The notes: a model not told the origin generated them from the letters alone. 39,670 nt of DNA from JAKAXG01 sp035702985 (GCA_035702985.1 DASSZD010000035.1:1-39670); one strand, 5' to 3'. Counted from the first letter of the stretch, positions 29,125 through 38,185 are shown. Translations and numbers: made by a program.

Positions 29125-30612
29125 GTGACCACCGAACACTTCGACGTGCTGATCGTGGGCGCCGGCCTGTCAGGGGTGGGGGCGGGGTACCGGCTGATGA
29201 CCCGCAGCCCGGGCCGGACGTTCGCCATCCTGGAGGCACGTGACGCCCTGGGCGGGACCTGGGACCTGTTCCGCTACCCGGGTATCCGTTCGGATTCGGA
29301 CATGTTCACCCTCGGTTACCCGTTCCGCCCGTGGCGCAAGGCCCGGGCCATCGCCGACGGCGACTCCATCCGCTCGTACATCGAGGACACCGCCGCCGAG
29401 TACGGCATCGACTCGAGGATCCGCTACCGCCAGCGGGTCACCCGGGCGGCGTGGGACAGCGGCTCGGCCCGCTGGACGGTGGAGGTCAACGGGGGGCCGG
29501 GGGCCGGCGGGTCGGCCTACACCTGCGGCTTCCTCTACATGTGCAGCGGCTACTACAGCTACGAGGCCGGGTACTGCCCCGACTTCCCGGGCCAGGAGCG
29601 GTACACCGGGCAGGTCGTCCACCCCCAGCGGTGGCCCGAGGACCTGGACTACGCCGGCAAGCGGGTGGTGGTCATCGGCAGCGGGGCCACCGCCGTGACC
29701 CTGGTGCCGTCCATGGCCTCCTCCGCCGGCCACGTCACCATGCTGCAGCGGTCGCCCACCTACATAGCCTCCCTGCCCGGAGTGGACCCGCTGGCGGCCC
29801 TGTTCAACCGGTACCTGCCGGCCCGGGTCGCCCACCAGGCCAACCGGCTCAAGAGCATCGTGCTGACCCAGTTCTTCTACCAGTTCTGCCAGCGCTTCCC
29901 CCGGGCCGCCCGCCGCCTGCTGGCCCGCATGACCTCGGCCCAGCTGCCCCCGGGGTACGCCATCGACCCTGACTTCACCCCCCGCTACAACCCGTGGGAC
30001 CAGCGCATGTGCATGGTCCCCGACGGGGACCTGTTCAAGGCCATCAGCGACGGGCGGGCGTCGGTGGTCACCGACACCATCGAGACGTTCACCGGGAGCG
30101 GCGTCAAGCTGAGCTCCGGCCGGGAGCTGGAGGCCGACATCGTCGTCACCGCCACCGGCCTGCAGCTGCAGCTGGCCGGAGGGGCGGCGGTGGAGGTCGA
30201 CGGCCGGCCCGTGGCCCCCGGCTCCACCTACGTCTACCGGGGCTGCATGCTGAGCGGAGTACCGAACTTCGCCCTGTGCGTGGGCTACACCAACGCGTCG
30301 TGGACCCTGCGGGCCGACCTCACGTCGCAGTACGTGTGCCGGGTCCTCAACTACATGGACAGCCGGGGCTTCACCACCGCCGTGCCCCGCCACGACGAGG
30401 ACGACGAGGCCCGGCCGCTGCTCGATCTCAAGTCGGGATACGTCCAGCGGTCCATCGACCTGCTGCCCAAGCAGGGGTCCCGGCCCCCGTGGCGGATCCG
30501 CCAGAACTACATGCTCGACTACTTCACGGCCCGCTACAGCGACGTGACCGAGGCCATGGAGTTCGGCCGGTCGGCGGCCCGCCACCAGGAGCCGGTCGCC
30601 GTCGGGGCGTAG
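29125..30612 (+). CDS. Flavin-containing monooxygenase, Baeyer-Villiger type
   Basis: A 495-residue flavoprotein. It has the FAD motif VLIVGAGLSGVGAGYRL, the Baeyer-Villiger-like fingerprint (F-P-G ... TGQVVHPQRWPEDL) and the NADPH motif VVVIGSGATAVT. The length and end fit class B monooxygenases that oxygenate ketones or heteroatoms. I place the start at the GTG at 29125 (MTTEHFDVLIVGAG) because AAGG lies 8 bp upstream; a GTG at 29116 is possible but has no ribosome site and touches the operator. Expression is probably controlled by the adjacent TetR. The substrate is unknown. Confidence 0.92.
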   Translation: MTTEHFDVLIVGAGLSGVGAGYRLMTRSPGRTFAILEARDALGGTWDLFRYPGIRSDSDMFTLGYPFRPWRKARAIADGDSIRSYIEDTAAEYGIDSRIRYRQRVTRAAWDSGSARWTVEVNGGPGAGGSAYTCGFLYMCSGYYSYEAGYCPDFPGQERYTGQVVHPQRWPEDLDYAGKRVVVIGSGATAVTLVPSMASSAGHVTMLQRSPTYIASLPGVDPLAALFNRYLPARVAHQANRLKSIVLTQFFYQFCQRFPRAARRLLARMTSAQLPPGYAIDPDFTPRYNPWDQRMCMVPDGDLFKAISDGRASVVTDTIETFTGSGVKLSSGRELEADIVVTATGLQLQLAGGAAVEVDGRPVAPGSTYVYRGCMLSGVPNFALCVGYTNASWTLRADLTSQYVCRVLNYMDSRGFTTAVPRHDEDDEARPLLDLKSGYVQRSIDLLPKQGSRPPWRIRQNYMLDYFTARYSDVTEAMEFGRSAARHQEPVAVGA

Positions 30613-30622
30613 CCTGCCGGGC

Positions 30623-31336
30623 GTGGACCTGGACAACTCGCCACTTCCGCCCGACACGGTGGGCCTGCTCGAGGGCATCACCACCACCCGGGCCATCCGG
30701 ATGTACACCGACGAACCGGTACCGGAGCAGGTGCTGAGGGCCGTGCTGTTCGCCGCGTCCAGGGCGCCCAGCGGCTCGAACCGCCAGCCGTTCCGCTTCA
30801 TCGTGCTGGCCGGAGGGCCGACCGCGGCCCAGGCCAAGCGGCTGATCGCCGGGGCCGCCCGCCGGATGTGGTCGGCCAAGCGGGGCAGCGACGGTTACGA
30901 CCAGGGCTCCGGCGTCCGCCCGGACTCGCCCAAGGCCCGCACGGCGGCGGCCATGGAGACCTACGTGGCGGAGTTCGAACGGGTCCCGGTGCTGATCCTG
31001 CCGTGCCTGGTGCGCTACCGGCCCCCCACCCCGTTCGAGGGGGCGTCGGTGTACCCGGCCTGCCAGAACCTGCTGCTGGCGGCCCGGGCCCTGGGCTACG
31101 GCGGGGTGCTGACCGGCTGGCACTTCGGGGTGGAGGCCGAGCTGCGCGACCTGCTCGGGGTGCCCGAAGAGGTGTTCATGGCGGCCACCATCACCCTGGG
31201 CCGGCCGAGGGGAGGTCACGGCCCGGTGCGGCGCCTGCCTCTGTCCGACCTGGTCTTCGAGGACTGCTGGGGCCGGCCGGCCGGCTGGGCCGCCGATCCG
31301 CCCGGCACCCGCCACACCTCCACGCTGGCCCGGTAG
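30623..31336 (+). CDS. Nitroreductase-family FMN oxidoreductase
   Basis: A 237-residue member of the nitroreductase family. FMN-binding signatures are TTRAIRMYTDEPVPEQVL, AASRAPSGSNRQPFRFIVL and ALGYGGVLTGWHFGVEAEL. It follows the monooxygenase stop by 10 bp and so is in the same TetR-controlled transcript. Possible roles are reduction of a quinone, enone or nitro compound, or flavin recycling; the sequence does not decide between them. The GTG start is the first in frame and gives a normal N-terminus. Confidence 0.9.
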   Translation: MDLDNSPLPPDTVGLLEGITTTRAIRMYTDEPVPEQVLRAVLFAASRAPSGSNRQPFRFIVLAGGPTAAQAKRLIAGAARRMWSAKRGSDGYDQGSGVRPDSPKARTAAAMETYVAEFERVPVLILPCLVRYRPPTPFEGASVYPACQNLLLAARALGYGGVLTGWHFGVEAELRDLLGVPEEVFMAATITLGRPRGGHGPVRRLPLSDLVFEDCWGRPAGWAADPPGTRHTSTLAR

Positions 31337-31356
31337 CGGGGGTGGGGGCCGCTACC
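31332..31356. terminator. Hairpin spanning two convergent stop codons
   Basis: GGTAGCGG and CCGCTACC form a perfect 8-bp stem with a G-rich 9-nt loop. The stem contains the TAG stops of both the nitroreductase (plus) and the acyl-CoA dehydrogenase (minus). There is no U-tract, so it is a candidate bidirectional transcript end. Confidence 0.5.
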
Positions 31357-33508
31357 TGATCAGCGGATCGCGGGGCAGGCCCAGGATGCGCTCGCCGATC
31401 TGGTTGCGCTTGATCTCCGACGTCCCGCCGGCGATGGACAGGGCCCGGTTCTGCAGGACGGCCAGCCCGCTCACCGCTCCCGGCCCGTCCAGGTAGGCGC
31501 CGTCCGGGCCGGCCAGCGCCGACAGGATGGCCGCCGCCTCGTGGCCCAGTTCGGACAGGAGCAGCTTGGTCAGGTTGCCCTCCGGGCCGGGACCGCCACC
31601 GGCGACGGCCCGGTGGGCGCTGCGCAGGTTGAGGATCCCGATGGTCTCCCACCGGGCGATGTGGCGGCCCACCCGCCCGGCTCCCCCGGCCAGGCGCTCG
31701 GGATGGGCGTCGAGCGGTCCGAAGAACGCCTCCAGGGGCACGGCCATGCTGCCGGCGCCGCTGCCGATGCTGACGCTCTCGTTGCCCAGCGTGGCCCGGG
31801 CCACGGTCCAGCCGCCGTCCACCGGGCCGACCACGTCGTCGTCGGCCACGAACACGTCGTTGAAGAACACCTCGTTGAAGTCCGACTGCCCGGTGGCCTG
31901 GCGCAGCGGCCGGACCGTGACCCCCTCGGCGTGCATGTCGATGACCATCATGGTGATGCCCTCGTGCTTGGGGGCGTCGGGGTTGGTCCGTACGGTGGCC
32001 AGGCCGAATGCCGCCAGGTGGGCCCCGCTGGTCCAGACCTTCTGGCCGTTGACCACCCACCCGCCCTCCACCCGCCGGGCCCGGGTCTTGATCCCGGCCG
32101 CGTCGGAGCCGGCGTCGGGCTCGCTGAACAGCTGGCACCAGATGACCTCCTGGTCGAGGGCGGGCCGCACCCAACCCGCGATCTGGTCCTCGGTGGCGTA
32201 CTGGATCAGCGTCAGTATCACCCAGCCGGTGATGCCGTAGGCGGGACGGGAGATCCCGGCCCGGGCGAACTCCTGCTCGATGACCAGCTGCTCGACCGCC
32301 CCGGCGTGGCGACCCCACGGCCGGGGCCACGCCGGCGTGGCGTAGCCGGTCTCCAGCATGGCGGCCCGCCGGGCGGCGGTGTCCAGGTCGCGTACCGACG
32401 CGGCGAAGCGGGACACCTCGGCCCGGATCTCCTCCGCCTCGGGCGGCAGCTCCACGTCGCCGCGACGGCGGACGCCGGCCCGGGCCAGGGCGGTGATCTC
32501 CCCGGCCGCCGCCTCCCCGTCCAACAGGGCGGCGATGGCCGCCGCCCGGCGCAGGTACAGGTGGGCGTCGTGCTCCCAGGTGAAGCCGATCCCGCCGTGG
32601 ACCTGGGTGTTGAGGTTGGCGTTGTGCACCGCCGCGGCCGAGGCCAGCGAGGCGGCCATGGCCGCTCCGTAGGAAAAAGGTCGGCCCCCGGCGGCGGCCG
32701 CCCGCGCCGCGTCCCACACCGCGGCGGTGGCCAGCTCGGCCTCCACCAGCATGTTGGCGCAGTGGTGCTTGACCGCCTGGTAGGTGCCGATGGGCCGGCC
32801 GAACTGCACCCGCTCCCGGGCGTATCCGCTGGCGGCGTCGGTGCACTCCCGGGCCACGCCGGTGGCCTCGGCGGCCAGGATCAGCCGGGCCAGGTCGGTC
32901 AGGGCCCGCCGCCCCCCGGTCACCACCGCGCAGGCGGCCCCGTCCAGGCTGAGCCGGCCCGACCTCCGGGTCGGGTCGAGGTTCGGGGGCAGCTCGATCT
33001 TCACGCCCGGGTCGCCGGCGTCGATCATCACCACGTCGTCGCCGGCCGGGACCACCAGCACCGCCGCGGTGGCCGCCCCCAGCACCGCCGGGGCGAACCC
33101 GGTGGCCCGGCCGTCGTCCACGGTCACGTCGGCGTCGAGGCCCACCCCGGCGGGGGTGGAGCCGTCGGCCAGGCCGGGCAGGTACCGTTCCTGCAGCCCG
33201 ACCGGGGCGCACGCGGCCAGCAGGGCGCCGGCCACCACGGTGGGCACCGCCGGTCCGGGGCACACCGCCCGGCCCAGCTGCTCGACGACCACCACCAGCT
33301 CCGGCATCCCGTATCCGGAGCCGCCGTACGCCTCGGGCAGGTGGATGCCCAACCAGCCGAGGGCGGCCAGCTCCGGCCAGAACGCCGGGAGCTCCTCGGC
33401 CGGCGCCTCGAGGCGGGCCCGGGCGGCGGCCACGGCCCCGTGCCGGGTGACGAAATCCCGCACGGTCTGATCCAGGGTCCGGTGATCATCGGAGATGGCG
33501 ATGGACAT
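31352..33508 (-). CDS. Bimodular acyl-CoA dehydrogenase (FadE34-like fusion)
   Basis: A 718-residue protein made of two acyl-CoA dehydrogenase modules. Module 1 (about 1-355) includes LGIHLPEAYGGSGYGMPEL, RVQFGRPIGTYQAVKH and HGGIGFTWEHDAHLYLRRA. Module 2 (about 365-718) includes WCQLFSEPDAGSDAAGIKTRA, VVNGQKVWTSGA and IAGGTSEIKRNQIGERILGLPRD. In module 2 the glutamate of the usual (Y)EGT motif is Gly, as in several FadE proteins that act on steroid or bulky CoA esters. M. tuberculosis FadE34, a natural two-module fusion of similar length, is the closest analogue. The ATG at 33508 has no strong ribosome site. It converges on the nitroreductase gene. Confidence 0.9.
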   Translation of the reverse strand: MSIAISDDHRTLDQTVRDFVTRHGAVAAARARLEAPAEELPAFWPELAALGWLGIHLPEAYGGSGYGMPELVVVVEQLGRAVCPGPAVPTVVAGALLAACAPVGLQERYLPGLADGSTPAGVGLDADVTVDDGRATGFAPAVLGAATAAVLVVPAGDDVVMIDAGDPGVKIELPPNLDPTRRSGRLSLDGAACAVVTGGRRALTDLARLILAAEATGVARECTDAASGYARERVQFGRPIGTYQAVKHHCANMLVEAELATAAVWDAARAAAAGGRPFSYGAAMAASLASAAAVHNANLNTQVHGGIGFTWEHDAHLYLRRAAAIAALLDGEAAAGEITALARAGVRRRGDVELPPEAEEIRAEVSRFAASVRDLDTAARRAAMLETGYATPAWPRPWGRHAGAVEQLVIEQEFARAGISRPAYGITGWVILTLIQYATEDQIAGWVRPALDQEVIWCQLFSEPDAGSDAAGIKTRARRVEGGWVVNGQKVWTSGAHLAAFGLATVRTNPDAPKHEGITMMVIDMHAEGVTVRPLRQATGQSDFNEVFFNDVFVADDDVVGPVDGGWTVARATLGNESVSIGSGAGSMAVPLEAFFGPLDAHPERLAGGAGRVGRHIARWETIGILNLRSAHRAVAGGGPGPEGNLTKLLLSELGHEAAAILSALAGPDGAYLDGPGAVSGLAVLQNRALSIAGGTSEIKRNQIGERILGLPRDPLIR

Positions 33509-33558
33509 GCGGCCAACTCTATTTGGGATCCTGATCTGGGGGCTGCGACCGCTCCCCG

Positions 33559-33601
33559 GAAAATCCGGCACAGCCGGTTAGAAAATCCGACAGACGGGTA
33601 A
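33559..33601. repeat. Near-identical tandem repeat in a divergent promoter region
   Basis: Two adjacent units, 22 and 21 bp, both begin GAAAATCCG and end CGG(T/G)TA(A). They sit between the acyl-CoA dehydrogenase (minus) and the small gene at 33696 (plus). The region is A-rich relative to its surroundings, so it may hold promoter elements or repeated binding sites. Confidence 0.6.
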
Positions 33602-33695
33602 CACCGCACAAGTAGGCGGTTTCCGGCGGGCACTGATCACTTCATGGCGACTGGGCCGGCAGCCGCCCCGGACCGATCGTGAGGAACGACAGCCC

Positions 33696-33938
33696 ATGAG
33701 CCTGACCGCGCCGTTGAAGGGGACCGACGGACTGGAGCCCGGTGCGGGGTTGCCCGATCCGGGGCTGATGGTGCTGCTCAGGAGGGCCGGCGCCCTCATC
33801 GACTCGATGTGGAACTCCGCCCTGGCTGACAGCGGCGACTTCACCGCCGTGCAGTTGGCGGAGGCCAGCCAGGGGGTCCACCGGGCCCTGATCGCTCTCA
33901 GCACCCTGGAGCGGGCCGCCCTCGGGTCGCCGTCGTAG
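33696..33938 (+). CDS. Small hypothetical protein
   Basis: An 80-residue protein with no family that I recognise. After a Gly/Pro-rich start it is helical: LMVLLRRAGALIDSMWNSALADSG and FTAVQLAEASQGVHRALIALSTLERA. The ATG is preceded by GTGAGGAAC, a good ribosome site, which supports it as a real gene. It stands alone: the next gene, 4 bp away, is convergent. The amphipathic helices could form a small dimer or an adaptor. Confidence 0.65.
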   Translation: MSLTAPLKGTDGLEPGAGLPDPGLMVLLRRAGALIDSMWNSALADSGDFTAVQLAEASQGVHRALIALSTLERAALGSPS

Positions 33939-33941
33939 AAC

Positions 33942-35375
33942 TCAGCCGAGGAACGAGTCCACCAGGGACGCGAACGCCTGCTCCTGGAACAGGAAGGCGT
34001 GACCGGCGTCAGGGTAGAGCTGGAGGGTGGACCGGGGTATGAGGTGGGCCAGGGCCTGGCTGTTGGGGAGGGGGTCGAGCCGGTCGACCGTCCCGTCGGC
34101 GATCAGGGTGGGCACCGAGATGGCCGCGCTGCGGCGACCCGCCGGGTCCTGCCCGGCCCACCACCGGTCGATGCTGCGGCCCTGGGCGCTGACGGTGGCC
34201 GCCGGCGCCGGCGGGGCGCCGGGGTAGCTGGAGATGGCGGCCAGGTAGCTGTTCTGGGCGGCTCTCTGGTCCGCCGGGAAGAGGTCCGCCATCACCTCCG
34301 CCTGGTCGCCGCTCTCGAACCCGTTGAGCGTGGCCCGCGACGGTGGCACAGCTGCCCCGGTGCCCGGATAGGCGGCGCACAGGATCAGGCGGCGCACCTG
34401 GCCGGGGTGGAGGACGGCCAGGGCCTGGGCGATCATGCTGCCCATCGACCAGCCCAGCACGTCGGCCTGATCCAGGCCGAGGGTGCTGATGAACGCACTG
34501 GTCTGGTCGGCCATGGCGTCGATCGTTAGTGGCCCGGGTGGGCTCCTGGTGGCACCGACGCCGGCGTTGTCGAATATGACGACGCGGCGGTGCCGGGCCA
34601 GGGTGTCGACGAAGCGACGGTCCCACGAGCTCATCGTGGCGCCGTAACCGGTGATCATGATCAGGGGTGGCCCGGTGCCGATTTCCCGGTAGGCCACCGT
34701 GCCGAGAGCGGTGGGGGCGCTCCGCACCGGGGCGGTGGTGATCGAGAGGGTGTCGGGTACGGCCGCGGTCGAACCGTCGCCCGCTTTGGTGACGGCCGCC
34801 TCGGCGAACGCCGTCACGGTGGCAGCCGGGGGCGGCCCCAGATCGGCGTAGCTCAGGTAGCCGTCGTAGGCACCGGTCCGGAACAGGACCAGGTCCACCC
34901 CGAAGCGGATGCCGGAATAGGTGAAGTCCCATGCGTAGGCCGAGGAGGGCGGGCCCAGCGCAGGGAGCGGCAGCGTATGGATGGCGGCCTGCACCCTCGC
35001 ACCGGCGATGTCCAAGGTGGTGGAGCGGCAGGCGGCCAGGGACCGGTCCAGGTTCTGCCAGGTCTGCTGGACCCCGGGTCCGGTGGCCAGCACCTCGGCC
35101 AGGTTCGGTATGGACGTGCCCTGCACGAACGCGGCGTCCTGGTAGGTGAAGCCCTCAGGCCTCTTGGGCAGGCTCGAGAAGCAACTGGACCCCGCCAGCT
35201 GCACACTTCGGGGGTTCGCCGACGTCGACGACCAGCCGGTGGGCAGGTCGGCGACCGAGAGCAGCCGGCCGCGCAGTGGGCTGGCGGCGCTCCGCCCGCC
35301 GCATCCCGCCACCGTCGAGGCCACCAGAGCCAGGATCGCTGAGACAACCCAGCGGCAGGCCGGTCTGTGCCACAT
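33942..35375 (-). CDS. Lipoprotein with C-terminal alpha/beta-hydrolase domain
   Basis: A 477-residue protein with a signal peptide (RWVVSAILALVAST) and lipobox VAGC, predicting a lipid-anchored extracytoplasmic protein. Residues of about 40-210 form a domain that I do not recognise, resembling sensor-like domains of actinobacterial lipoproteins (LLSVADLPTGWSSTSAN...). The rest is an alpha/beta-hydrolase with oxyanion region ITGYGATMSSWDRR, nucleophile GWSMGS, acid in IADGTVDRLD and His in DAGHAFLFQ. All catalytic residues are present, so it is probably an active esterase-type enzyme outside the membrane. The ATG at 35375 is preferred; a TTG 27 bp upstream is also open. Confidence 0.85.
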   Translation of the reverse strand: MWHRPACRWVVSAILALVASTVAGCGGRSAASPLRGRLLSVADLPTGWSSTSANPRSVQLAGSSCFSSLPKRPEGFTYQDAAFVQGTSIPNLAEVLATGPGVQQTWQNLDRSLAACRSTTLDIAGARVQAAIHTLPLPALGPPSSAYAWDFTYSGIRFGVDLVLFRTGAYDGYLSYADLGPPPAATVTAFAEAAVTKAGDGSTAAVPDTLSITTAPVRSAPTALGTVAYREIGTGPPLIMITGYGATMSSWDRRFVDTLARHRRVVIFDNAGVGATRSPPGPLTIDAMADQTSAFISTLGLDQADVLGWSMGSMIAQALAVLHPGQVRRLILCAAYPGTGAAVPPSRATLNGFESGDQAEVMADLFPADQRAAQNSYLAAISSYPGAPPAPAATVSAQGRSIDRWWAGQDPAGRRSAAISVPTLIADGTVDRLDPLPNSQALAHLIPRSTLQLYPDAGHAFLFQEQAFASLVDSFLG

Positions 35376-35460
35376 GTCCCGTCTCGCTTCTTCGAGGGCC
35401 AACGGGCGGCTGGAGGTTCCAGCGTTCCAAGGGTACCCCCGGCACGGGGTCGGGGGCCTT

Positions 35461-36021
35461 CTACCGGGGGAGGCGGCCCATCAGATAGAACTCGTCGTTG
35501 GGCATGGTCCCGGTCAGGTGCACCAGCCGGTTGGACAGGGCGAAGAAGGCGCTGATGGCGCCGACGTCCCAGATGTCGTCGTCGGTCAGGCCGTGCTGGT
35601 GAAGTGCCTCCAGGGCCTCACGGGTCACCGTCCACGGTTCCACCGCCAGCCTGATCGCCACCTCCAGGATGGCCCGCTGCCGGTCGTCGAGCTCGGCCTT
35701 CCTCCAGTCGGTGGCCACCTGGTCGGCGACACGCGGGTTGCGGGCCCGGATGCGGGCGATGGCTCCGTGGGCCACCACGCAGTAGAGGCAGTGGTTCTCG
35801 GCGCTGGTCGCCACCACGATCAGTTCCCGGTCGGCCTTGGTGAGCGCCGGGGTCTCTTTGTCCATCAACGCGTCGTGATAGGCGAAAAAGGCCCGCCATT
35901 CGGCCGGCCGGCGCGCCAGGGTGAGAAATATGTTCGGCACGAAGCCGGACTTGTCCGCCACCTCGGTGATCCGGGCGCGCAGATCCTCGGGGAGCTCGTC
36001 CAGGGGCGGGGTATCGAACAT
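35461..36021 (-). CDS. AhpD/carboxymuconolactone-decarboxylase-like peroxidase family protein
   Basis: A 186-residue protein with the family signature SAENHCLYCVVAHGAIAR, the CxxC being the redox pair, followed by a conserved helical end (GLTDDDIWDVGAISAFFALSNRLVH). It resembles the uncharacterised peroxidase-related subfamily. The probable role is thiol-dependent peroxide reduction. The ATG at 36021 follows GGGGCG. Between its stop and the lipoprotein start lie 85 bp with a small hairpin at 35437-35449 (CCCCG-GCA-CGGGG), a possible weak terminator. Confidence 0.87.
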   Translation of the reverse strand: MFDTPPLDELPEDLRARITEVADKSGFVPNIFLTLARRPAEWRAFFAYHDALMDKETPALTKADRELIVVATSAENHCLYCVVAHGAIARIRARNPRVADQVATDWRKAELDDRQRAILEVAIRLAVEPWTVTREALEALHQHGLTDDDIWDVGAISAFFALSNRLVHLTGTMPNDEFYLMGRLPR

Positions 36022-36135
36022 CGCCCCGATGGTAACGGCGGGCCTCCCTGACGTGAAACGGCGGTCCCCGAGGTCGGGTGGCCCAGGGTCCTCGGCCTCT
36101 GGCGGCGTGGCCGGCCGGGGGGCGACGCTGATGAC

Positions 36136-36867
36136 ATGAAGCGTCGAGTCCAAGTCGCGGCTGCTGGCGTCGTGGCGGCTGCGGTCTATGCCCGAGGAGT
36201 GCGCCCCGCGCTCATGCGGTGGGGGGCCACCGAGGAGGAGGTCACCGGCCCGTTCCCGGGAGCCGAGGTCGTGGCGGACGGGAGGCGGGGCTCGACGATG
36301 GCCGTCACCATCGACGCCCCACCCGAGCAGGTCTGGCCCTGGCTGGTCCAGATGGGTGGGGACCGGGGAGGCTGGTACTCCTGGGACCGCCTGGACAACG
36401 GGGGACGACCCAGCGCCACCCGGGTCCACCCGGAGTGGCAGGATCTCGCCGTCGGAGACCACGTCAGGTACTGGACCGGCGGCGGTGCGGTCGACGCCTG
36501 GCAGGTCGCGGTGATGGAGCCCGGCCGGTTCCTGGGCCTGCGGGGCCTGTCCGACCTGCGCGGGCGCCCGCTGGACCCGGACGAGCCCCGGCCGGCCGGC
36601 TACACCGAGGGGCTGTGGGGCTTCCTGCTGGCGGACCTGCCGGGCGGGCGAACCCGGCTGATCATCAGCGGCTACCAGGTCATCCGCCCCCGATGGCTCG
36701 ACCGTTTCGCTTCTTACTGGCTGTACATGCCCCTGGTGTGGCCCATGCAGGCCCGCATGCTGGCGGTGCTGAAGCGCAACATCGAGCGGGCGGCCGCGTC
36801 CGGTGCCATCGACATCCGGGACAGGGCGGGGGCGGACTCCGACCAGGCGGCGGACTCGCCGCAGTGA
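36136..36867 (+). CDS. SRPBCC-fold protein with N-terminal hydrophobic segment
   Basis: A 243-residue protein with a short hydrophobic N-terminus (VQVAAAGVVAAAVYARGV), possibly a membrane anchor. It is followed by a lipid/ligand-binding SRPBCC-like domain: MAVTIDAPPEQVWPWLVQMGGDRGGWYSWDRLDN, VHPEWQDLAVGDHVRYW and the long C-terminal helix WLYMPLVWPMQARMLAVLKRNIERAA. The family is common in actinobacteria and has no settled function. The gene is divergent from the AhpD-like gene and convergent with the PP2C gene. Confidence 0.82.
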   Translation: MKRRVQVAAAGVVAAAVYARGVRPALMRWGATEEEVTGPFPGAEVVADGRRGSTMAVTIDAPPEQVWPWLVQMGGDRGGWYSWDRLDNGGRPSATRVHPEWQDLAVGDHVRYWTGGGAVDAWQVAVMEPGRFLGLRGLSDLRGRPLDPDEPRPAGYTEGLWGFLLADLPGGRTRLIISGYQVIRPRWLDRFASYWLYMPLVWPMQARMLAVLKRNIERAAASGAIDIRDRAGADSDQAADSPQ

Positions 36868-36897
36868 CGTCCGGTCGTCCCGATGTGCCCGAGTCGG

Positions 36898-38130
36898 TCA
36901 GGCGGTGGCACGCGCCTGGCTGGCACCCCCGGACGCCGAGCGGATGCCGGCGGGGCCGTACCAGTCGAGGCACAGGGCGGTGGCATCGTCCTGGAGGTGT
37001 CCGCCGGTGATGTCGAGGAGGTTGCGGGCGAGCTCCTGGACGACCTGGCGGGGGTGGCGGTCCATGGAGGCGGCGAGGACGCCTTCGATGTCGACCCGCC
37101 GGGCCTTGCGGTCGAGGTAGCCGTCGGTGATCACCAGCAGCCGGTCACCGGGCTCGAGAGTCACATGGTCGGTCCGGTAGGGAGTCGGCACCACACCCAG
37201 CGGGGGCTGAACGGTGACCTCGAGGTGCACGATCCGGCCGTCCCGGACCAGGAACGGGGCCGGGTGGCCGGCGTTGACGACCTCGGTGCGGCCATCGGCT
37301 ATACGGACGCGCATGACCAGCCCGGTGACGAACTGGTCGGGTTGGGCGTGGGTCAGCAGTCGCTCGGTGGCCGCGTCGGCCTGTTCGGCCGGGGAGGCCA
37401 GCGACCGCCGCCGGTTCCGCAGGGTGCCCACCGTCAAGGTGGCGAGCAGGGCCGCGTCGACCGAGTGGCCCATGGCGTCGGTGACCGACACGTATACGTG
37501 CTCCCGGTCGAGGGAGTAGTCGAAAGTGTCGCCACCAGCGTCATGGGACGGTTCCAGCCAGCCGGCGAGCGACAGCGGCCCGGCCTCCAAGCTGTACGCG
37601 GAGGGCAGCAGGCGCCGCTGTATTTCCGCCGCCACCGAGAAAGGGACGTCACGCTGCGCCCACTCGAAGAGATCGGTGTGGCGCCGGGAGGCGATCAACA
37701 CGTAGGCCAACGCATGGGCCCCGGCGATGAGATGGCTGACCACCTCAGCGTCGGGCTGGTGGCCGAAGGACACCTCCAGCACGCCTATGGCGTCGCCCCG
37801 CTCCGTGACCGGTACCAGCACCAACCAGTCGTCGGACCGCTCGACCACCCGCGGCGTCTGGGTGAATACGACCTCCTCGTGAACCGTGCCCGGCAGCAGC
37901 ACCGGCTCGGCCCGCTCGTTGCGGCCATCGTGCTCCCGTCCGGTGTTCTCCACATGCGACAGCCGTACCAGTGCGCTGCCCGAGAAGTTGGCGATCAGCA
38001 GCGCCACGTGGCGGGCGTGCACCGTGTGGGCCAGTTCGGCGCTGAGCACGTCCACCACGTCGACGGGAAAGGTCTGCTCCACGGCCGCCAGGAGGGCCCG
38101 GAGATCTAACTCTTCCTTCCCGCCGGACAT
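36898..38130 (-). CDS. PP2C (SpoIIE-type) phosphatase with GAF-like sensor
   Basis: A 410-residue protein. The N-terminal half (about 10-165) is GAF-like (ALLIANFSGSALVRLSHV, WLVLVPVTERGDAIGVLEVSFG). The C-terminal half is a complete PPM phosphatase: GGDTFDYS, VSVTDAMGHSVDAALLA, NAGHPAPFLV, GDRLLVITDGYLDRKA and DDATALCL, with metal-binding aspartates present. It is a second SpoIIE-type regulator, distinct from the REC-linked one at 19659-21344. The ATG at 38130 gives MSGGKEELDL; a GTG at 38148 is an alternative. It lies 55 bp downstream of a small conserved gene and is probably cotranscribed with it. Confidence 0.9.
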   Translation of the reverse strand: MSGGKEELDLRALLAAVEQTFPVDVVDVLSAELAHTVHARHVALLIANFSGSALVRLSHVENTGREHDGRNERAEPVLLPGTVHEEVVFTQTPRVVERSDDWLVLVPVTERGDAIGVLEVSFGHQPDAEVVSHLIAGAHALAYVLIASRRHTDLFEWAQRDVPFSVAAEIQRRLLPSAYSLEAGPLSLAGWLEPSHDAGGDTFDYSLDREHVYVSVTDAMGHSVDAALLATLTVGTLRNRRRSLASPAEQADAATERLLTHAQPDQFVTGLVMRVRIADGRTEVVNAGHPAPFLVRDGRIVHLEVTVQPPLGVVPTPYRTDHVTLEPGDRLLVITDGYLDRKARRVDIEGVLAASMDRHPRQVVQELARNLLDITGGHLQDDATALCLDWYGPAGIRSASGGASQARATA

Positions 38131-38185
38131 GGACGGGATCGTAGCCACCCAGGAAGCGGCCTGGCCGACGGTGGTCGGGGCCGTG

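Noticed and set aside
36078..36092. Box-like GGACCCTGGGCCACC upstream of the AhpD-like gene
   Set aside because: Matches box B at only about 11 of 14 core positions; in DNA this rich in G and C such matches are expected by chance.
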